A DNA stretch of 64,000 nt from Paludibacter sp. (GCA_031292575.1 JARLGX010000010.1:1-64000); one strand, 5' to 3'. Counted from the stretch's first letter, positions 37,750-47,450 are shown. The notes: a model not told the origin generated them from the sequence alone. Translations and numbers: made by a program.

Positions 37750-38937
37750 TTATTTAATTATTCCCAATGCACGTGCATCTCTCGATATTTTCTCAATTGA
37801 TTCATCAATCTGATCGAAAGTGTGAGTTGCCATCAATGAATAACGAATCAATGAATCTTCCGAACGAACTGCCGGCGAAACAACCGGATTGACAAACACC
37901 CCATCGTCCATCAACATACGAGTCAATTTAAATGTATTTGTATTGTCGCGTACATAAAGAGGAATAATCGGCGTTTCGGTAGGCCCGATTTCAAATCCGG
38001 CTTTCAGAAATCCGTTTTTAGCACGAGCTGTATTTGCCCACAGTGCGTCTTTACGCCATGTTTCTTCGGCCATTACATCCAGTGCTGCTAATACACATCC
38101 AGTTGATGCCGGAGTGATAGAAGCACTAAAAATAAGTGTACGTGAATTATGTTTTAAATAATTAATGATATTATTGTCTGAAGCAACAAATCCACCAATG
38201 GTTCCAAGCGATTTGCTAAATGTACCCATGATTAAATCTACATCTTTCGATACTCCAAAATGTTCGCAAATCCCTGCTCCGGTTTTTCCAAAAACACCTA
38301 ATGAGTGCGCTTCATCAACATAAATTGATGCGTTGTATTTTTTTGAAAGTTCTACAATTTCAGGTAATTTAGCAACATCCCCTTCCATACTGAAAACGCC
38401 GTCAACTACGATAAGTTTAAGTTTGTCTGGTTCGCATTTTTGAAGCAATTTTTCCAAAGCATCCATATCGTTGTGACGATATTTCAGTTGTTTTGAAAAA
38501 GATAAACGTTTTCCTTCAATGATTGAAGCATGATCGAACTCATCAAAAATTAAATAATCTTCGCGTCCGGTAATGCATGGTACTACGCCTGAATTAACAG
38601 TAAAGCCTGTTGCATAAACTAATGCTGCTTCTTTGTGAACCAATTTTGCCAAACGTTCTTCCAGTTCAAGATGTATATCCAACGTTCCGTTCAAAAAACG
38701 TGAGCCGGCACAACCGGTTCCATATTTTTCAATGGCTTTTATCGAAGCTTCTTTTAATCGAGGGTGATTGGTAAGTCCCAAATAGCTATTTGAACCAAAC
38801 ATTAAAACCCGTTTACCATCAATTGTTACAACGGTATCCTGGTCTGATTCTATGGGACGAAAATACGGATAAACGCCCATTGCTTTTGCTTGCTGGGGCG
38901 CATCATACTGTCCCAACACATCACTTAGTTGACTCAT
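37750..38937 (-). CDS. spt: Alpha-oxoamine synthase, probable serine palmitoyltransferase
   Basis: A 395-residue PLP enzyme of the fold-type I alpha-oxoamine synthase group. Features are NSYLGLTNHPRL, YGTGCAGSRFLNGT, the Asp/His pair in VDEAHSLGVFG and the PLP Lys in GTFSKSLG. The family also includes 2-amino-3-ketobutyrate CoA ligase and AONS. In Bacteroidetes this sequence type is typically serine palmitoyltransferase, which condenses Ser and palmitoyl-CoA to start sphingolipid synthesis. I start it at the ATG at 38937 because a promoter (-7 at 38969-38976) overlaps the longer frame. Confidence 0.85.
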   Translation of the reverse strand: MSQLSDVLGQYDAPQQAKAMGVYPYFRPIESDQDTVVTIDGKRVLMFGSNSYLGLTNHPRLKEASIKAIEKYGTGCAGSRFLNGTLDIHLELEERLAKLVHKEAALVYATGFTVNSGVVPCITGREDYLIFDEFDHASIIEGKRLSFSKQLKYRHNDMDALEKLLQKCEPDKLKLIVVDGVFSMEGDVAKLPEIVELSKKYNASIYVDEAHSLGVFGKTGAGICEHFGVSKDVDLIMGTFSKSLGTIGGFVASDNNIINYLKHNSRTLIFSASITPASTGCVLAALDVMAEETWRKDALWANTARAKNGFLKAGFEIGPTETPIIPLYVRDNTNTFKLTRMLMDDGVFVNPVVSPAVRSEDSLIRYSLMATHTFDQIDESIEKISRDARALGIIK

Positions 38938-38968
38938 AAATTTATGTGTTTGTAAATAAAAACGGCTG

Positions 38969-38997
38969 CAAAGATACAAAATATTTTATTGAAACAA
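38969..38997 (-). promoter_or_regulatory. Promoter of serine palmitoyltransferase gene
   Basis: Minus strand: TTG (38995-38997), 18 bp, then TATCTTTG (38969-38976). It fits the Bacteroidetes sigma pattern and rules out the upstream start at 38979. Confidence 0.6.
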
Positions 38998-39005
38998 GCA
39001 TTTAT

Positions 39006-39037
39006 TTTGATTCCTAAACTATAAATGGATACATTTG
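39006..39037 (+). promoter_or_regulatory. Promoter of YkgJ-family gene
   Basis: TTTG (39006-39009), 20 bp, TACATTTG (39030-39037): a full match to the TTTG-N19-21-TAnnTTTG pattern. It is divergent from the adjacent serine palmitoyltransferase promoter and supports the GTG start 28 bp downstream. Confidence 0.7.
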
Positions 39038-39065
39038 TACCCTAAAAAAACACAATAAACTACAC

Positions 39066-39563
39066 GTGAGTAAACAAATAGATTACAAATTATTGCCGGT
39101 GTTAGCAGCAAAATCAGAACCCGAATGGAAGCGTTATTTTCTAAAAAACAAGAAGAAACTGGAAGGAATGGACTTGCAGGTTCAAGCACTGCACACAAAA
39201 ATAACGGAACGAACTGACTGTTTGCGCTGTGGAAACTGCTGTCGCTCGTTGGGTCCACGTATTACAGATAAGGATGTAGACCGAATGGCTAAAGCCCTGC
39301 GAATGAAAGCAACAGATGTTATTTCTAAATACTTAAAAATAGACGAAGATGGCGATACGGTTTTTCAAACCATGCCTTGTCCGTTTTTGGGTGATGATAA
39401 TTATTGTGCCATTTACGAATCGCGTCCAAAGGCTTGTCGTGAATATCCGCACACCGATCGCAAACGATTCTATCAGATTTATAATTTATCTGTAAAAAAT
39501 GCATATACTTGCCCGATAGTGTATGAAGTGCTTCAACAATTAACAGTGAACAGTAATCTGTGA
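39066..39563 (+). CDS. YkgJ-family cysteine cluster protein
   Basis: A 165-residue cytosolic protein of the YkgJ/UPF0153 group, proposed to bind Zn or Fe-S. Cysteines occur in CLRCGNCCRSLG (about 53-60), MPCPFLG, YCAIY and ACREYP, then YTCPI. The start is GTG at 39066, supported by the promoter just upstream. The last residues (VNSNL) and the stop lie within a CAGT-rich palindromic repeat shared with the convergent aroA end. The exact role is unknown. Confidence 0.82.
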   Translation: MSKQIDYKLLPVLAAKSEPEWKRYFLKNKKKLEGMDLQVQALHTKITERTDCLRCGNCCRSLGPRITDKDVDRMAKALRMKATDVISKYLKIDEDGDTVFQTMPCPFLGDDNYCAIYESRPKACREYPHTDRKRFYQIYNLSVKNAYTCPIVYEVLQQLTVNSNL

Positions 39564-39617
39564 ACCGTTTGTATTTGTAAATGTGTAATCACTGATTACC
39601 GTTTACTGCCAACTGTT
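39542..39617. repeat. CAGT-type palindrome at the convergent ykgJ/aroA ends
   Basis: Left arm AACAGTGAACAGTAA (39542-39556) and right arm, read on the minus strand, AACAGTTGGCAGTAAACGG (ending at 39617) are inverted relatives. They contain the last codons and stops of both genes. The sequence is related to the repeats around 61247-61311 and 61702-61717. Confidence 0.6.
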
Positions 39618-40815
39618 CCAAGTCTTCCCAAAAGTTAGGGTATGATTTACTTACAACCTCAGGGTTCTCAATTGTAATGGGGCACTTTAAAGCTGCAGGT
39701 GCGAAAGCCATAGCCATTCGATGATCTTCGTAAGTAGAAATGCTGATTTCTTTAAACGGTTCACAGCGTTCACCTGTCCATGCTAACTGTCCTTCAGTAG
39801 GTTCAAAAAGCAGATAGCCAAGTTTCGCTAATTCATTTATTAATGCCTCAATACGGTTTGTTTCTTTAATTTTAAGGCTTTGAACGCCTTTAAAATTGAA
39901 CTGAATATTTTTCAAACAACAAGTTACAGCAAAAGTCTGTGCCAAATCGGGTTGGTCTATAAAGTCATACTCAAATTTCAGGACATTGTTCTTTGTAGCA
40001 GTAAGTAAAACTCCTTCGGACGTATATTCTGTTTTTACTCCCAATTGTTCGAAAAGGTCAGCTACTTTGCTGTCGCCCTGATAACTATGTTGGTTCAATC
40101 CTTTCAAGAAAATTTTACCTTTCTCGGCAACCGACAAGATTTCATACCAATACGAAGCAGCAGACCAGTCGGATTCTATTTTATATTGAACAGGTTTATA
40201 AGTTTGAGGTTTTATTTCAACAACATTTTTCTCAAACGAAACGTCAACTCCAAACTCATTCATCATGCTCATAGTCATGTTAATGTATGGAATTGAAATA
40301 ATATTTCCTTCGAGTATGATTTTTAATCCATTTTGCATATAAGGTGCAATCATCATTAACGCTGAAATATACTGGCTGCTTACTCCACCATTCAATCTGA
40401 TCTCACCACCCATAAGTGCACTCCCAAAAATACGTAAAGGCGGAAAGCCATCATTTTCAATGTATTCTATTCGTGCTCCCAAGCTATTGAGCGCATCGAC
40501 CAATAACTTAATCGGACGTTGTTTCATGCGTTCACTGCCAGTAATCACCCATTCACCTACAGTTTTAGATAAAAAGGCAGTCAGAAACCGCATGGCAGTC
40601 CCAGCCGCACCAATATTAAAAGTTGTGTCGTTTGAGTCAAGAACTCTTACAGTTACCCGTGTATCGTCACAGTCCGACAAGTTTTGAATGTCGTATGGAC
40701 TATAAGACAAGGCATTTAAAATCAAAGCTCTATTGCTGATGCTTTTAGATGCTGGGAGCGAAATTTGTAGATTTATATTGGTTGAAGTGATTTGTAGTCG
40801 TTTGTTATGAGTCAT
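39589..40815 (-). CDS. aroA: 3-phosphoshikimate 1-carboxyvinyltransferase (EPSP synthase)
   Basis: A 408-residue EPSP synthase that joins shikimate-3-phosphate and PEP in the chorismate pathway. Motifs are LPASKSISNRALILNAL near the N-terminus, FNIGAAGTAMRFLTAFL (about 70-86), KQRPIK and EDHRMAMAFAP near the C-terminus. It is slightly shorter than the E. coli enzyme. The final residues AVNGNQ come from a CAGT-type repeat. Shikimate dehydrogenase (aroE) of the same pathway is at 50726 but not linked. Confidence 0.95.
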   Translation of the reverse strand: MTHNKRLQITSTNINLQISLPASKSISNRALILNALSYSPYDIQNLSDCDDTRVTVRVLDSNDTTFNIGAAGTAMRFLTAFLSKTVGEWVITGSERMKQRPIKLLVDALNSLGARIEYIENDGFPPLRIFGSALMGGEIRLNGGVSSQYISALMMIAPYMQNGLKIILEGNIISIPYINMTMSMMNEFGVDVSFEKNVVEIKPQTYKPVQYKIESDWSAASYWYEILSVAEKGKIFLKGLNQHSYQGDSKVADLFEQLGVKTEYTSEGVLLTATKNNVLKFEYDFIDQPDLAQTFAVTCCLKNIQFNFKGVQSLKIKETNRIEALINELAKLGYLLFEPTEGQLAWTGERCEPFKEISISTYEDHRMAMAFAPAALKCPITIENPEVVSKSYPNFWEDLEQLAVNGNQ

Positions 40816-40899
40816 ATAAACTAATTATTCTGTTGATTCTTGATGCAAATTGTCTGATTATGCAACTCTATTTGAAAAGCTAAGTGGAGAGTATTTTTT

Positions 40900-41415
40900 T
40901 TATTTGTTTGTGCAGACAATGATTTTTCTGTAATACCAATTTTCTTTTATTTTACTGTAATACCTTAATTCGTCATCTAATGAGGCTTGGGTAGCTGAAT
41001 CACATTTAATAACAGGATTCACATACGAAATCAGCTCTGTATCATTTATCCAAAAATTTAGAACTTTCCCTGTCCATTGTGTTTGTGTGATAAGTACTAT
41101 GTTTGTTGATTTTATTTTATTTCTTAACGATTCCATGAACTGTTGGGGATCAGTTGTAAATGCCTTCATTTTGGTTTTGTTAAAGTTTTCAAAACACTTC
41201 TTGATAAGATTATAATCCCAACTTGTAACTAAACTATCTCCACGAAAATAATTATATTTTTCTGTTTTTTCAGTTGGGCTATATTCAATATTTAAAAAAT
41301 TATTTAAGCCGACATTTTCGATTGTAGTCACAATCTTCTCGTTTTGCTTATCCTTGTCACTCTTGCAAGCAACAAAGAAAGCAAGTAAAGTAAACAGGAG
41401 AAGTGATTTTTTCAT
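40900..41415 (-). CDS. Predicted lipoprotein of unknown function
   Basis: A 171-residue protein with a lipoprotein signal (MKKSLLLFTLLAFFVACKS, Cys about residue 17-18), so it is probably anchored in the outer membrane. The mature part is a mixed alpha/beta sequence rich in Lys and Asn (FNKTKMKAFTTDPQQFMESL). No family is recognised. The ATG at 41415 is chosen to place the signal peptide at the N-terminus; a frame to 41442 adds nine residues. Confidence 0.7.
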   Translation of the reverse strand: MKKSLLLFTLLAFFVACKSDKDKQNEKIVTTIENVGLNNFLNIEYSPTEKTEKYNYFRGDSLVTSWDYNLIKKCFENFNKTKMKAFTTDPQQFMESLRNKIKSTNIVLITQTQWTGKVLNFWINDTELISYVNPVIKCDSATQASLDDELRYYSKIKENWYYRKIIVCTNK

Positions 41416-41509
41416 TGAATAATACTTAGAATGCAATCTCATATTTTAACTATAATTTTAAAACGTGAGGACAATTTTTCCGCTAACTAACTTATTTACA
41501 ACCATCCTT

Positions 41510-42676
41510 TCAAACGGCCAATTCATAAATCTTTCTTACATCTTCTTCTGTTAATTTAACAAAACTTCCCAAGGTGCGATTTCCCAATTGCATAGTTTTT
41601 ACCAACGTTGGAATGTCTTCCGCTTTGGCTCCAAGTTCAGAGAACCGAATTGGCATTCCTATAGAAGTCATAAATTGTTCGTAACGTTCAATGCCTTGAA
41701 TTGCCGTTTTTTCAGGGCTCTGGAAATCCATTTCGCAGCCCCATACCCGAACGGCAAATTGAGCAAAACGCATAACATTATGGTTCATTACGTATTTCAT
41801 CCAAGCCGGAAATATCACAGCCAATCCCGCACCGTGAGCTACATCGTAAAGCCCTGATAATTCGTGCTCCATTTGGTGCGAAGACCAGTCTTGGTCTCGT
41901 CCAACACCACAAATATCATTATGTGCTACCATGCCTGCCCACATAATATTTGCCCTCGACTCATAATTTGTTGAATCAGCCAATGCTTTTGGAGTTTCCT
42001 TAATTACTGTCAATAAAATTCCTTCACAAAGGCGGTCGGTAATTTCTACATTTTGCGTATTTGTAAAATAACGTTCCATTACATGAGCCATCATATCAGT
42101 AGCTCCACAGGCTGTCTGGTAGTTTGGTAATGTGCAAGTCAGTTCGGGATTCAGAACTGAAAAAACCGGACGTAGAGCGTCGCTGTTTGCTGCACGTTTC
42201 AACATGCCGTTTTCATGTGTAATTACTGAACCTGTTGACCCTTCACTTCCAGCAGCTGAAATGGTTAAAATCGTCGCAACGGGTAAGGCTTTTTCAACAA
42301 GTTTACCCATATAAAAATCCCAAAAATCACCATCATACAAAGCTCCAAGGGCAATAGCTTTGGATGAATCAATCACACTCCCTCCTCCAACTGCCAAAAT
42401 AAAATCAATATTTTCTTGTTTGCAAATTTCTATTCCTTTGTAAACCAATCCGCTGCGTGGATTTGGAAGAACTCCACCCAACTCGGTGAAATAGATATTT
42501 TCTGCAGCCAGCGAAGTTTTTACTCGGTTCAGTAAGCCGCTTTTAACAACAGAACCACCACCAAAATGGATAAGCACTCTTGTTCCTCCAAAACGTTTTA
42601 CAAATGTTCCTACTTCGTTCTCACGATTTTTACCAAATACGAAATGTGTTGGACTATAAAAATTAAAATTATTCAT
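41510..42676 (-). CDS. Iron-containing alcohol dehydrogenase, YqhD/BdhA-like
   Basis: A 388-residue group III metal-dependent alcohol dehydrogenase. The nucleotide-binding stretch is AVGGGSVIDSSKAIALG (about 95-111). Metal ligands lie in TDMMAHVMERY, DWSSHQMEHELSG and YDVAHGAGLAVIFP. This subgroup (butanol dehydrogenases, YqhD) reduces aldehydes using NADPH, either in fermentation or in detoxifying reactive aldehydes. The substrate cannot be read from sequence. It lies 13 bp downstream of the DUF4954 gene stop on the same strand. Confidence 0.93.
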   Translation of the reverse strand: MNNFNFYSPTHFVFGKNRENEVGTFVKRFGGTRVLIHFGGGSVVKSGLLNRVKTSLAAENIYFTELGGVLPNPRSGLVYKGIEICKQENIDFILAVGGGSVIDSSKAIALGALYDGDFWDFYMGKLVEKALPVATILTISAAGSEGSTGSVITHENGMLKRAANSDALRPVFSVLNPELTCTLPNYQTACGATDMMAHVMERYFTNTQNVEITDRLCEGILLTVIKETPKALADSTNYESRANIMWAGMVAHNDICGVGRDQDWSSHQMEHELSGLYDVAHGAGLAVIFPAWMKYVMNHNVMRFAQFAVRVWGCEMDFQSPEKTAIQGIERYEQFMTSIGMPIRFSELGAKAEDIPTLVKTMQLGNRTLGSFVKLTEEDVRKIYELAV

Positions 42677-42689
42677 GTTTAGTTGATTT

Positions 42690-44669
42690 TTATGTTAATA
42701 GTTTTATTAGTTTATCTGCCATTTCAATTGTTTTATTCAGTTGATTATTAATATCTTTTACGAATAAATTATCGTCAAATATGCCACGTACAGTTTCAAA
42801 ATCAAGCTGTTTGTCGGTTTCATTGCCATCAATTCCATAACCGGTTCTGGAAATTGTGTTAAATTCTTTTTTTGCATCGCGAAGAATTAAGTCATTGAAA
42901 GTCATTACGGATTTTTTCCAATTTTCAATTATCAAAATAATATCCTCAATTTCAAATAAATTTAACGCTTTGCCGAATTGCTTTTCTAATATATCTTTTG
43001 CCCAATTCCAAGAATATTCAGCATAATTGTTGTGTAAATTGTTCAATTGTGATTGAATATGCGCAAGTGTCTCAAACTCGTTGGTAGAGATTTGATTCAA
43101 CAGATTTTCTATTTCCGATTTAGGAGCAATTAATCCTGCCATATCCACCCAACCGCCTATGCCAGTTTCGGATTTGGTTGATAACAATTCTATTATGTTT
43201 GCCGTAGAATCAAATTTCTGATTTTCAAGTTTTTCAACAACTTTTTGACCAATAAATTGTTGGATGGCCATTTCATAAAGTTCAATGCCTTTTTTGATTG
43301 ATGAACGTTTAATTTTACAATTTTGATACCAAATGAATGATGCTTTATCATCTATCGTTTGCAATAATTCTTTCAGAATTTCTATTCCCTTTAATGTTTT
43401 TGATAAAGTATAAGGCGATAGAAAATCGAAATTGATAGAGTCAGTTTTAATAGAATCTGTGCGGTTGTCGCGTTTCGGCCATTTTTGTACATCCCGAATA
43501 GTTCCAGCACTGTGAAGATTAACCCCGGGTAGTAAATGACTTTCACCATCACTTTCTATCAAATATGAGAATGGCAATTCTGAAATATCAGGATTACCTT
43601 TGTGTCGACCTAGAACGACCGTGAATGCACCAATTTTTGCAGGCCACATGATATATGCATCGCTCGAAGTTTTTACACCACGTTCTGTAATTCCCTCATG
43701 AACCGGACCAAGTTTGTACATGTGATTGCTAAAGTTTGTTCCGCTACCGGCATTCATAAACGAGTATAAAGCAGTCAGCATTAAAGTCGATTTGTGATGT
43801 GTAACCGTGTACGGACCGGCAAAAATAGAAACTGCTTCACCATGCAATCCTTGAAAATTTGCAAAAAATAAGGAGTCTATTCCCGAAAACTGTTTGCCGA
43901 TTAAACACCCCTGACCAACGAAACAATTGGAAATTATAGCTGATTCAGAAATGATTGTACCCGAATTTACTATGAAATTCTTGCATTGAACATCATGACC
44001 TACAAAAACAGGAGCTTTTTCGTTACTAATAATGGATCCGTTTTCGAGCAAGGTGGTTCCTTCCAGAACTGCAGAATCGCCAATGCGGACATTTTTTATA
44101 CTACCGCAATTTAAAATACGGACATTTTCTCCAATATTTCCTTTTTCAGATTGTTGTTTAATAGTATATTCTTCAACCAGATTTTGAAGCTTTTGAGTCA
44201 ATTCAGTGCGATGTCGGTAAAAAGTAAATAAGTAGGCAAACGGAGCAGACAATTTATTGAACATTGGAATTTCCCGACCGCCGACTTCGTTCATTACCGA
44301 AACTTTCACACCATTTCCAAATGAAGATAAATGATCAACAACCATTAAATCAACATTTTCAATATATGAGCCTTCACGAATAACATAATTCGCGATATGG
44401 TTATGAATTTTATCAATAAAAACATCATTTTTTATTACACAATTGTGCAATACACAATTGAAAATGCCAGAATGTTTTTTTACACCTCCGGGCAGTTCAA
44501 AAATTTTATTGTAAGTGCCTAAAAATACTTCTCCTGAGAAATGAACATTGTAGAAAAAAGCGGGCGAAAAATCTTCTGCCACCTTAACTGTTTGCCAGTT
44601 TTCGGCAGAGCAACTATAAACCGTTAATGTTGCAATTTCCTTGTCGCTTAGGTTGCGAAATTTATTCAT
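42690..44669 (-). CDS. DUF4954 protein with left-handed beta-helix repeats
   Basis: A 659-residue cytosolic protein resembling DUF4954. The N-terminal 350 residues contain many hexapeptide-like turns (IGDSAVLEGTTLLENGSII, VGQGCLIGK) as in acyl- and nucleotidyl-transferases. The C-terminal 250 residues are mainly helical. No nucleotidyltransferase signature is visible, so the substrate is unknown. It is probably co-transcribed with hflX upstream and the alcohol dehydrogenase downstream; gaps are 27 and 13 bp. Confidence 0.8.
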   Translation of the reverse strand: MNKFRNLSDKEIATLTVYSCSAENWQTVKVAEDFSPAFFYNVHFSGEVFLGTYNKIFELPGGVKKHSGIFNCVLHNCVIKNDVFIDKIHNHIANYVIREGSYIENVDLMVVDHLSSFGNGVKVSVMNEVGGREIPMFNKLSAPFAYLFTFYRHRTELTQKLQNLVEEYTIKQQSEKGNIGENVRILNCGSIKNVRIGDSAVLEGTTLLENGSIISNEKAPVFVGHDVQCKNFIVNSGTIISESAIISNCFVGQGCLIGKQFSGIDSLFFANFQGLHGEAVSIFAGPYTVTHHKSTLMLTALYSFMNAGSGTNFSNHMYKLGPVHEGITERGVKTSSDAYIMWPAKIGAFTVVLGRHKGNPDISELPFSYLIESDGESHLLPGVNLHSAGTIRDVQKWPKRDNRTDSIKTDSINFDFLSPYTLSKTLKGIEILKELLQTIDDKASFIWYQNCKIKRSSIKKGIELYEMAIQQFIGQKVVEKLENQKFDSTANIIELLSTKSETGIGGWVDMAGLIAPKSEIENLLNQISTNEFETLAHIQSQLNNLHNNYAEYSWNWAKDILEKQFGKALNLFEIEDIILIIENWKKSVMTFNDLILRDAKKEFNTISRTGYGIDGNETDKQLDFETVRGIFDDNLFVKDINNQLNKTIEMADKLIKLLT

Positions 44670-44696
44670 TAAGTTTTTTGATAAAATTGGTTGAAA

Positions 44697-45914
44697 TCAT
44701 TGTTTAATATCACTTTCTATATCTTCGTAATTCTGAAATAAAAAGTCGTTGTATGGATAGCGTTCTACGTGAATGGCTTTAATTTTTTCGTACAATAATT
44801 CTTTCAAATTATCAATATTTTGCTTCTCGCGAGCCGAAATAAAGATACAATTATCGTGCATTTTTGCTATCCATGTTTTTTTTAATTCATCCAAACTTAC
44901 ATTTTCACGTTTTGATGGAGCTAAATCGTCAAATTCTTTTGGAGTATACGAAAATGTATCTATTTTATTAAATATGAGAATCATAGGTTTTTGTTGAGGA
45001 TCAATTTCCTTTAAAGTTTCATTTACAACTTCTAATTGTTCTTCAAAATTTGCATGCGAAACATCTACCACATGAAGCAATAAATCCGCTTCCCGAACTT
45101 CGTCCAAGGTTGATTTGAAGGATTGAACCAAATGATGTGGCAGTTTACGGATAAAGCCAACTGTATCAGAAAGTAAAAAAGGTAAATTGTCAATTATTAC
45201 TTTGCGAACAGTGGTATCCAGAGTGGCAAAAAGTTTGTTTTCAGCAAAAATATCGGATTTGCTAATCAAATTCATCAGGGTTGATTTGCCTACATTGGTA
45301 TAGCCCACTAAGGCAACACGTACCATTTTACCACGATTTTTTCGTTGCGTAGACATTTGCTGGTCAATATCTTTCAGGTTTTGTTTCAATAATGAAATTT
45401 TGGTCAGTATTATTCGGCGGTCTGTTTCAATTTGGGTTTCACCGGGTCCGCGCATTCCTATACCACCTTGTTGGCGCTCAAGGTGTGTCCATAAGCGTGT
45501 TAACCGAGGCAAAGTGTATTGCAGTTGGGCTAATTCCACTTGTGTTTTGGCACTGGCAGTTTGAGCTCGTTTAGCAAAAATATCTAATATCAAACTAGTT
45601 CTATCCAAAATCAACACCTTTAATTCAGCTTCAATATTACGAAGTTGCTTGGGCGATAATTCGTCATCAAAAATAACAACTCCAATGTCATTTTCATCTA
45701 CAAATGTCTTAATTTCAATTAATTTGCCCGGTCCGACATAAGTTTTTGGATTTGGATATTCGAGTCGTTGAAAAAAAAGTTTTTCAGGCGAAGCACCTGC
45801 AGTTTCTGCCAGAAAGGCTAATTCATCCAAATATTCTCGGGCTTTATCTTCGTTTTGGGTTTGAGTAATGACTCCCACTAAAACGGCTCTTTCTTCGTAT
45901 ATTTCTGTTTTCAT
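44697..45914 (-). CDS. hflX: GTPase HflX
   Basis: A 405-residue GTPase that binds the large ribosomal subunit and splits stalled 70S ribosomes under stress. The N-terminal HflX domain spans about 1-170, with Gly-rich GPGETQIETDRR. The G domain shows G1 VGYTNVGKST, G3 SDTVGFIRKLPHHLVQSFKSTL and G4 FNKID. The length is within the family range. It is the first gene of a three-gene minus-strand group with the DUF4954 and alcohol dehydrogenase genes. Confidence 0.95.
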   Translation of the reverse strand: MKTEIYEERAVLVGVITQTQNEDKAREYLDELAFLAETAGASPEKLFFQRLEYPNPKTYVGPGKLIEIKTFVDENDIGVVIFDDELSPKQLRNIEAELKVLILDRTSLILDIFAKRAQTASAKTQVELAQLQYTLPRLTRLWTHLERQQGGIGMRGPGETQIETDRRIILTKISLLKQNLKDIDQQMSTQRKNRGKMVRVALVGYTNVGKSTLMNLISKSDIFAENKLFATLDTTVRKVIIDNLPFLLSDTVGFIRKLPHHLVQSFKSTLDEVREADLLLHVVDVSHANFEEQLEVVNETLKEIDPQQKPMILIFNKIDTFSYTPKEFDDLAPSKRENVSLDELKKTWIAKMHDNCIFISAREKQNIDNLKELLYEKIKAIHVERYPYNDFLFQNYEDIESDIKQ

Positions 45915-46366
45915 AGTTGAATTTTCATAAAATTAATTGTTTCAGAAACTCTTTCCACTGTGTGCTTTTAATTGTCTATAGACCAACGATTAATGATTCT
46001 GCTAAATCCTCAAAAAAATAATTTATCACTAAGTTCACTTTATAAAAACAATTATACAACAATGTTAATGAACTTGTTGTTTTGTACTGTTTGCCCCTAA
46101 AATTTGTATCAAGCAAATGTACTATATATTTTTTAAAGTTCATTTTAAACAGTTCAACTTTTTCTAATCTTTGTCAATTGGGCATTACTAATGATTGATT
46201 TTTTCCGGCTTTAGGATATTATTTTTACTTTTTTCCCGTTAAGTGGGATAGAATTTTTAGTTCGAAATTTTAAGCTCACAAAAATAGTGTATCTTTGGCT
46301 GTTTTTTTGAAAATTGGGCTTATTTCATTTCTCAAAATTCTCTGAGACAACAATAATTAAGACTTA
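45915..46366. other. Divergent intergenic region hflX/porQ
   Basis: A 452-bp AT-rich gap with no gene seen. A TATCTTTG -7 box at 46290-46297 is 69 bp before porQ. No strong hairpin was noted. Confidence 0.4.
46290..46297 (+). promoter_or_regulatory. Candidate -7 box of porQ-cmk group
   Basis: TATCTTTG matches TAnnTTTG; no clear -33 TTTG is seen at the usual spacing. Confidence 0.45.
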
Positions 46367-47419
46367 ATGATAAGAAAATTATTTATATTAATTTTACTTG
46401 TAATATTTACATTTCAGGCTTATTCGCAAGCTGGAACAGGTGTATATAAATTTTTAGATTTACCCGTTTCCTCGCGCTTAGCAGCGCTTGGGAGTGCCAA
46501 TGTATCTTTGCACGACAATGATATAAATTTTGCTTTTCAAAATCCTGCATTGTTAACTTCCGAAACAAACAATACGATTGGGCTTAATATGGCTAATTAT
46601 TTGGCAGACATAAAGTTTGGTACGGCAGTTTACGGAATGACGTACAAAAATAACAATTACCTTGCTTTTGGAATTCAGTATATTGATTACGGCACTTTTC
46701 AGGAGGCAACTGATTTAAACGTTCTTACTGGTCAAACTTTTACTGCAAAAGATATGGCTTTATACATTATGTATGCCCGACCATTAACAAATAAAATTAC
46801 TGTTGGAGCTACACTTAAACCTGTATATTCAGTGTATGAAACTTATACAAGTTATGGAGTTGCAATGGATGCAGGCGTAAGTTATAATGATTCTGCAAAT
46901 CTTTTTTCGGCAGGTTTTGTTTTGAAGAATATAGGAACACAATTCAAAGGGTATTATTCTGATCAAAGTGGCCAACATCTTGAACCACTCCCTTTTAATA
47001 TAGAGTTGGGAGTTTCAAAGAAATTAGAACATGCACCGCTGCGGTTTTCATTAACGCTTCAAAACCTGCAACAATGGGACTTGAGCTATGAATCAACAAA
47101 TCAAACAACTAATAGCACTTCAACTACTACAACAATTCAAACCACAAAAAGTATCGGATTTCTTGATATGGCTTTCAGGCATACTATTTTGGCTGCAGAA
47201 TTTGTTCCTTCCAAAAACTTTTATATTACAGCGGCTTATAACGATCGCCGAGCGCAGGAAATGAGTATGACAGGTTTCAAAAGTTCAGCGGGATTTTCTT
47301 TCGGAGGGGGAATTAAATTGTATAAATTTCAGGTTGGATTTGGGATGACACAATTCCAGGTTGGAAACTATTCGTATCAATTTTCAATCAGTACTTCATT
47401 GAACGAGTTTAGGTTGTAA
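46367..47419 (+). CDS. porQ: Type IX secretion system protein PorQ
   Basis: A 350-residue outer-membrane barrel of the PorV/FadL-like group matching PorQ, which works with PorV, PorU and PorZ in attaching type IX secretion cargo at the cell surface. The signal peptide spans about 1-20. Features typical of PorQ are FLDLPVSSRLAALGSANVSL, DINFAFQNPALL and NYLADIKFG near the N-terminus. A Thr/Ser/Asn-rich loop (about 243-262) is probably extracellular. The protein suggests that this organism has a T9SS. cmk follows 31 bp downstream. Confidence 0.88.
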   Translation: MIRKLFILILLVIFTFQAYSQAGTGVYKFLDLPVSSRLAALGSANVSLHDNDINFAFQNPALLTSETNNTIGLNMANYLADIKFGTAVYGMTYKNNNYLAFGIQYIDYGTFQEATDLNVLTGQTFTAKDMALYIMYARPLTNKITVGATLKPVYSVYETYTSYGVAMDAGVSYNDSANLFSAGFVLKNIGTQFKGYYSDQSGQHLEPLPFNIELGVSKKLEHAPLRFSLTLQNLQQWDLSYESTNQTTNSTSTTTTIQTTKSIGFLDMAFRHTILAAEFVPSKNFYITAAYNDRRAQEMSMTGFKSSAGFSFGGGIKLYKFQVGFGMTQFQVGNYSYQFSISTSLNEFRL

Positions 47420-47450
47420 GTGTCATAAATTGAATAATATAATATCAATA

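Noticed and set aside
39019-39258. Minus-strand frame of 79 codons opposite the YkgJ gene
   Set aside because: It is a shadow of the Cys-rich YkgJ coding sequence and its promoter.
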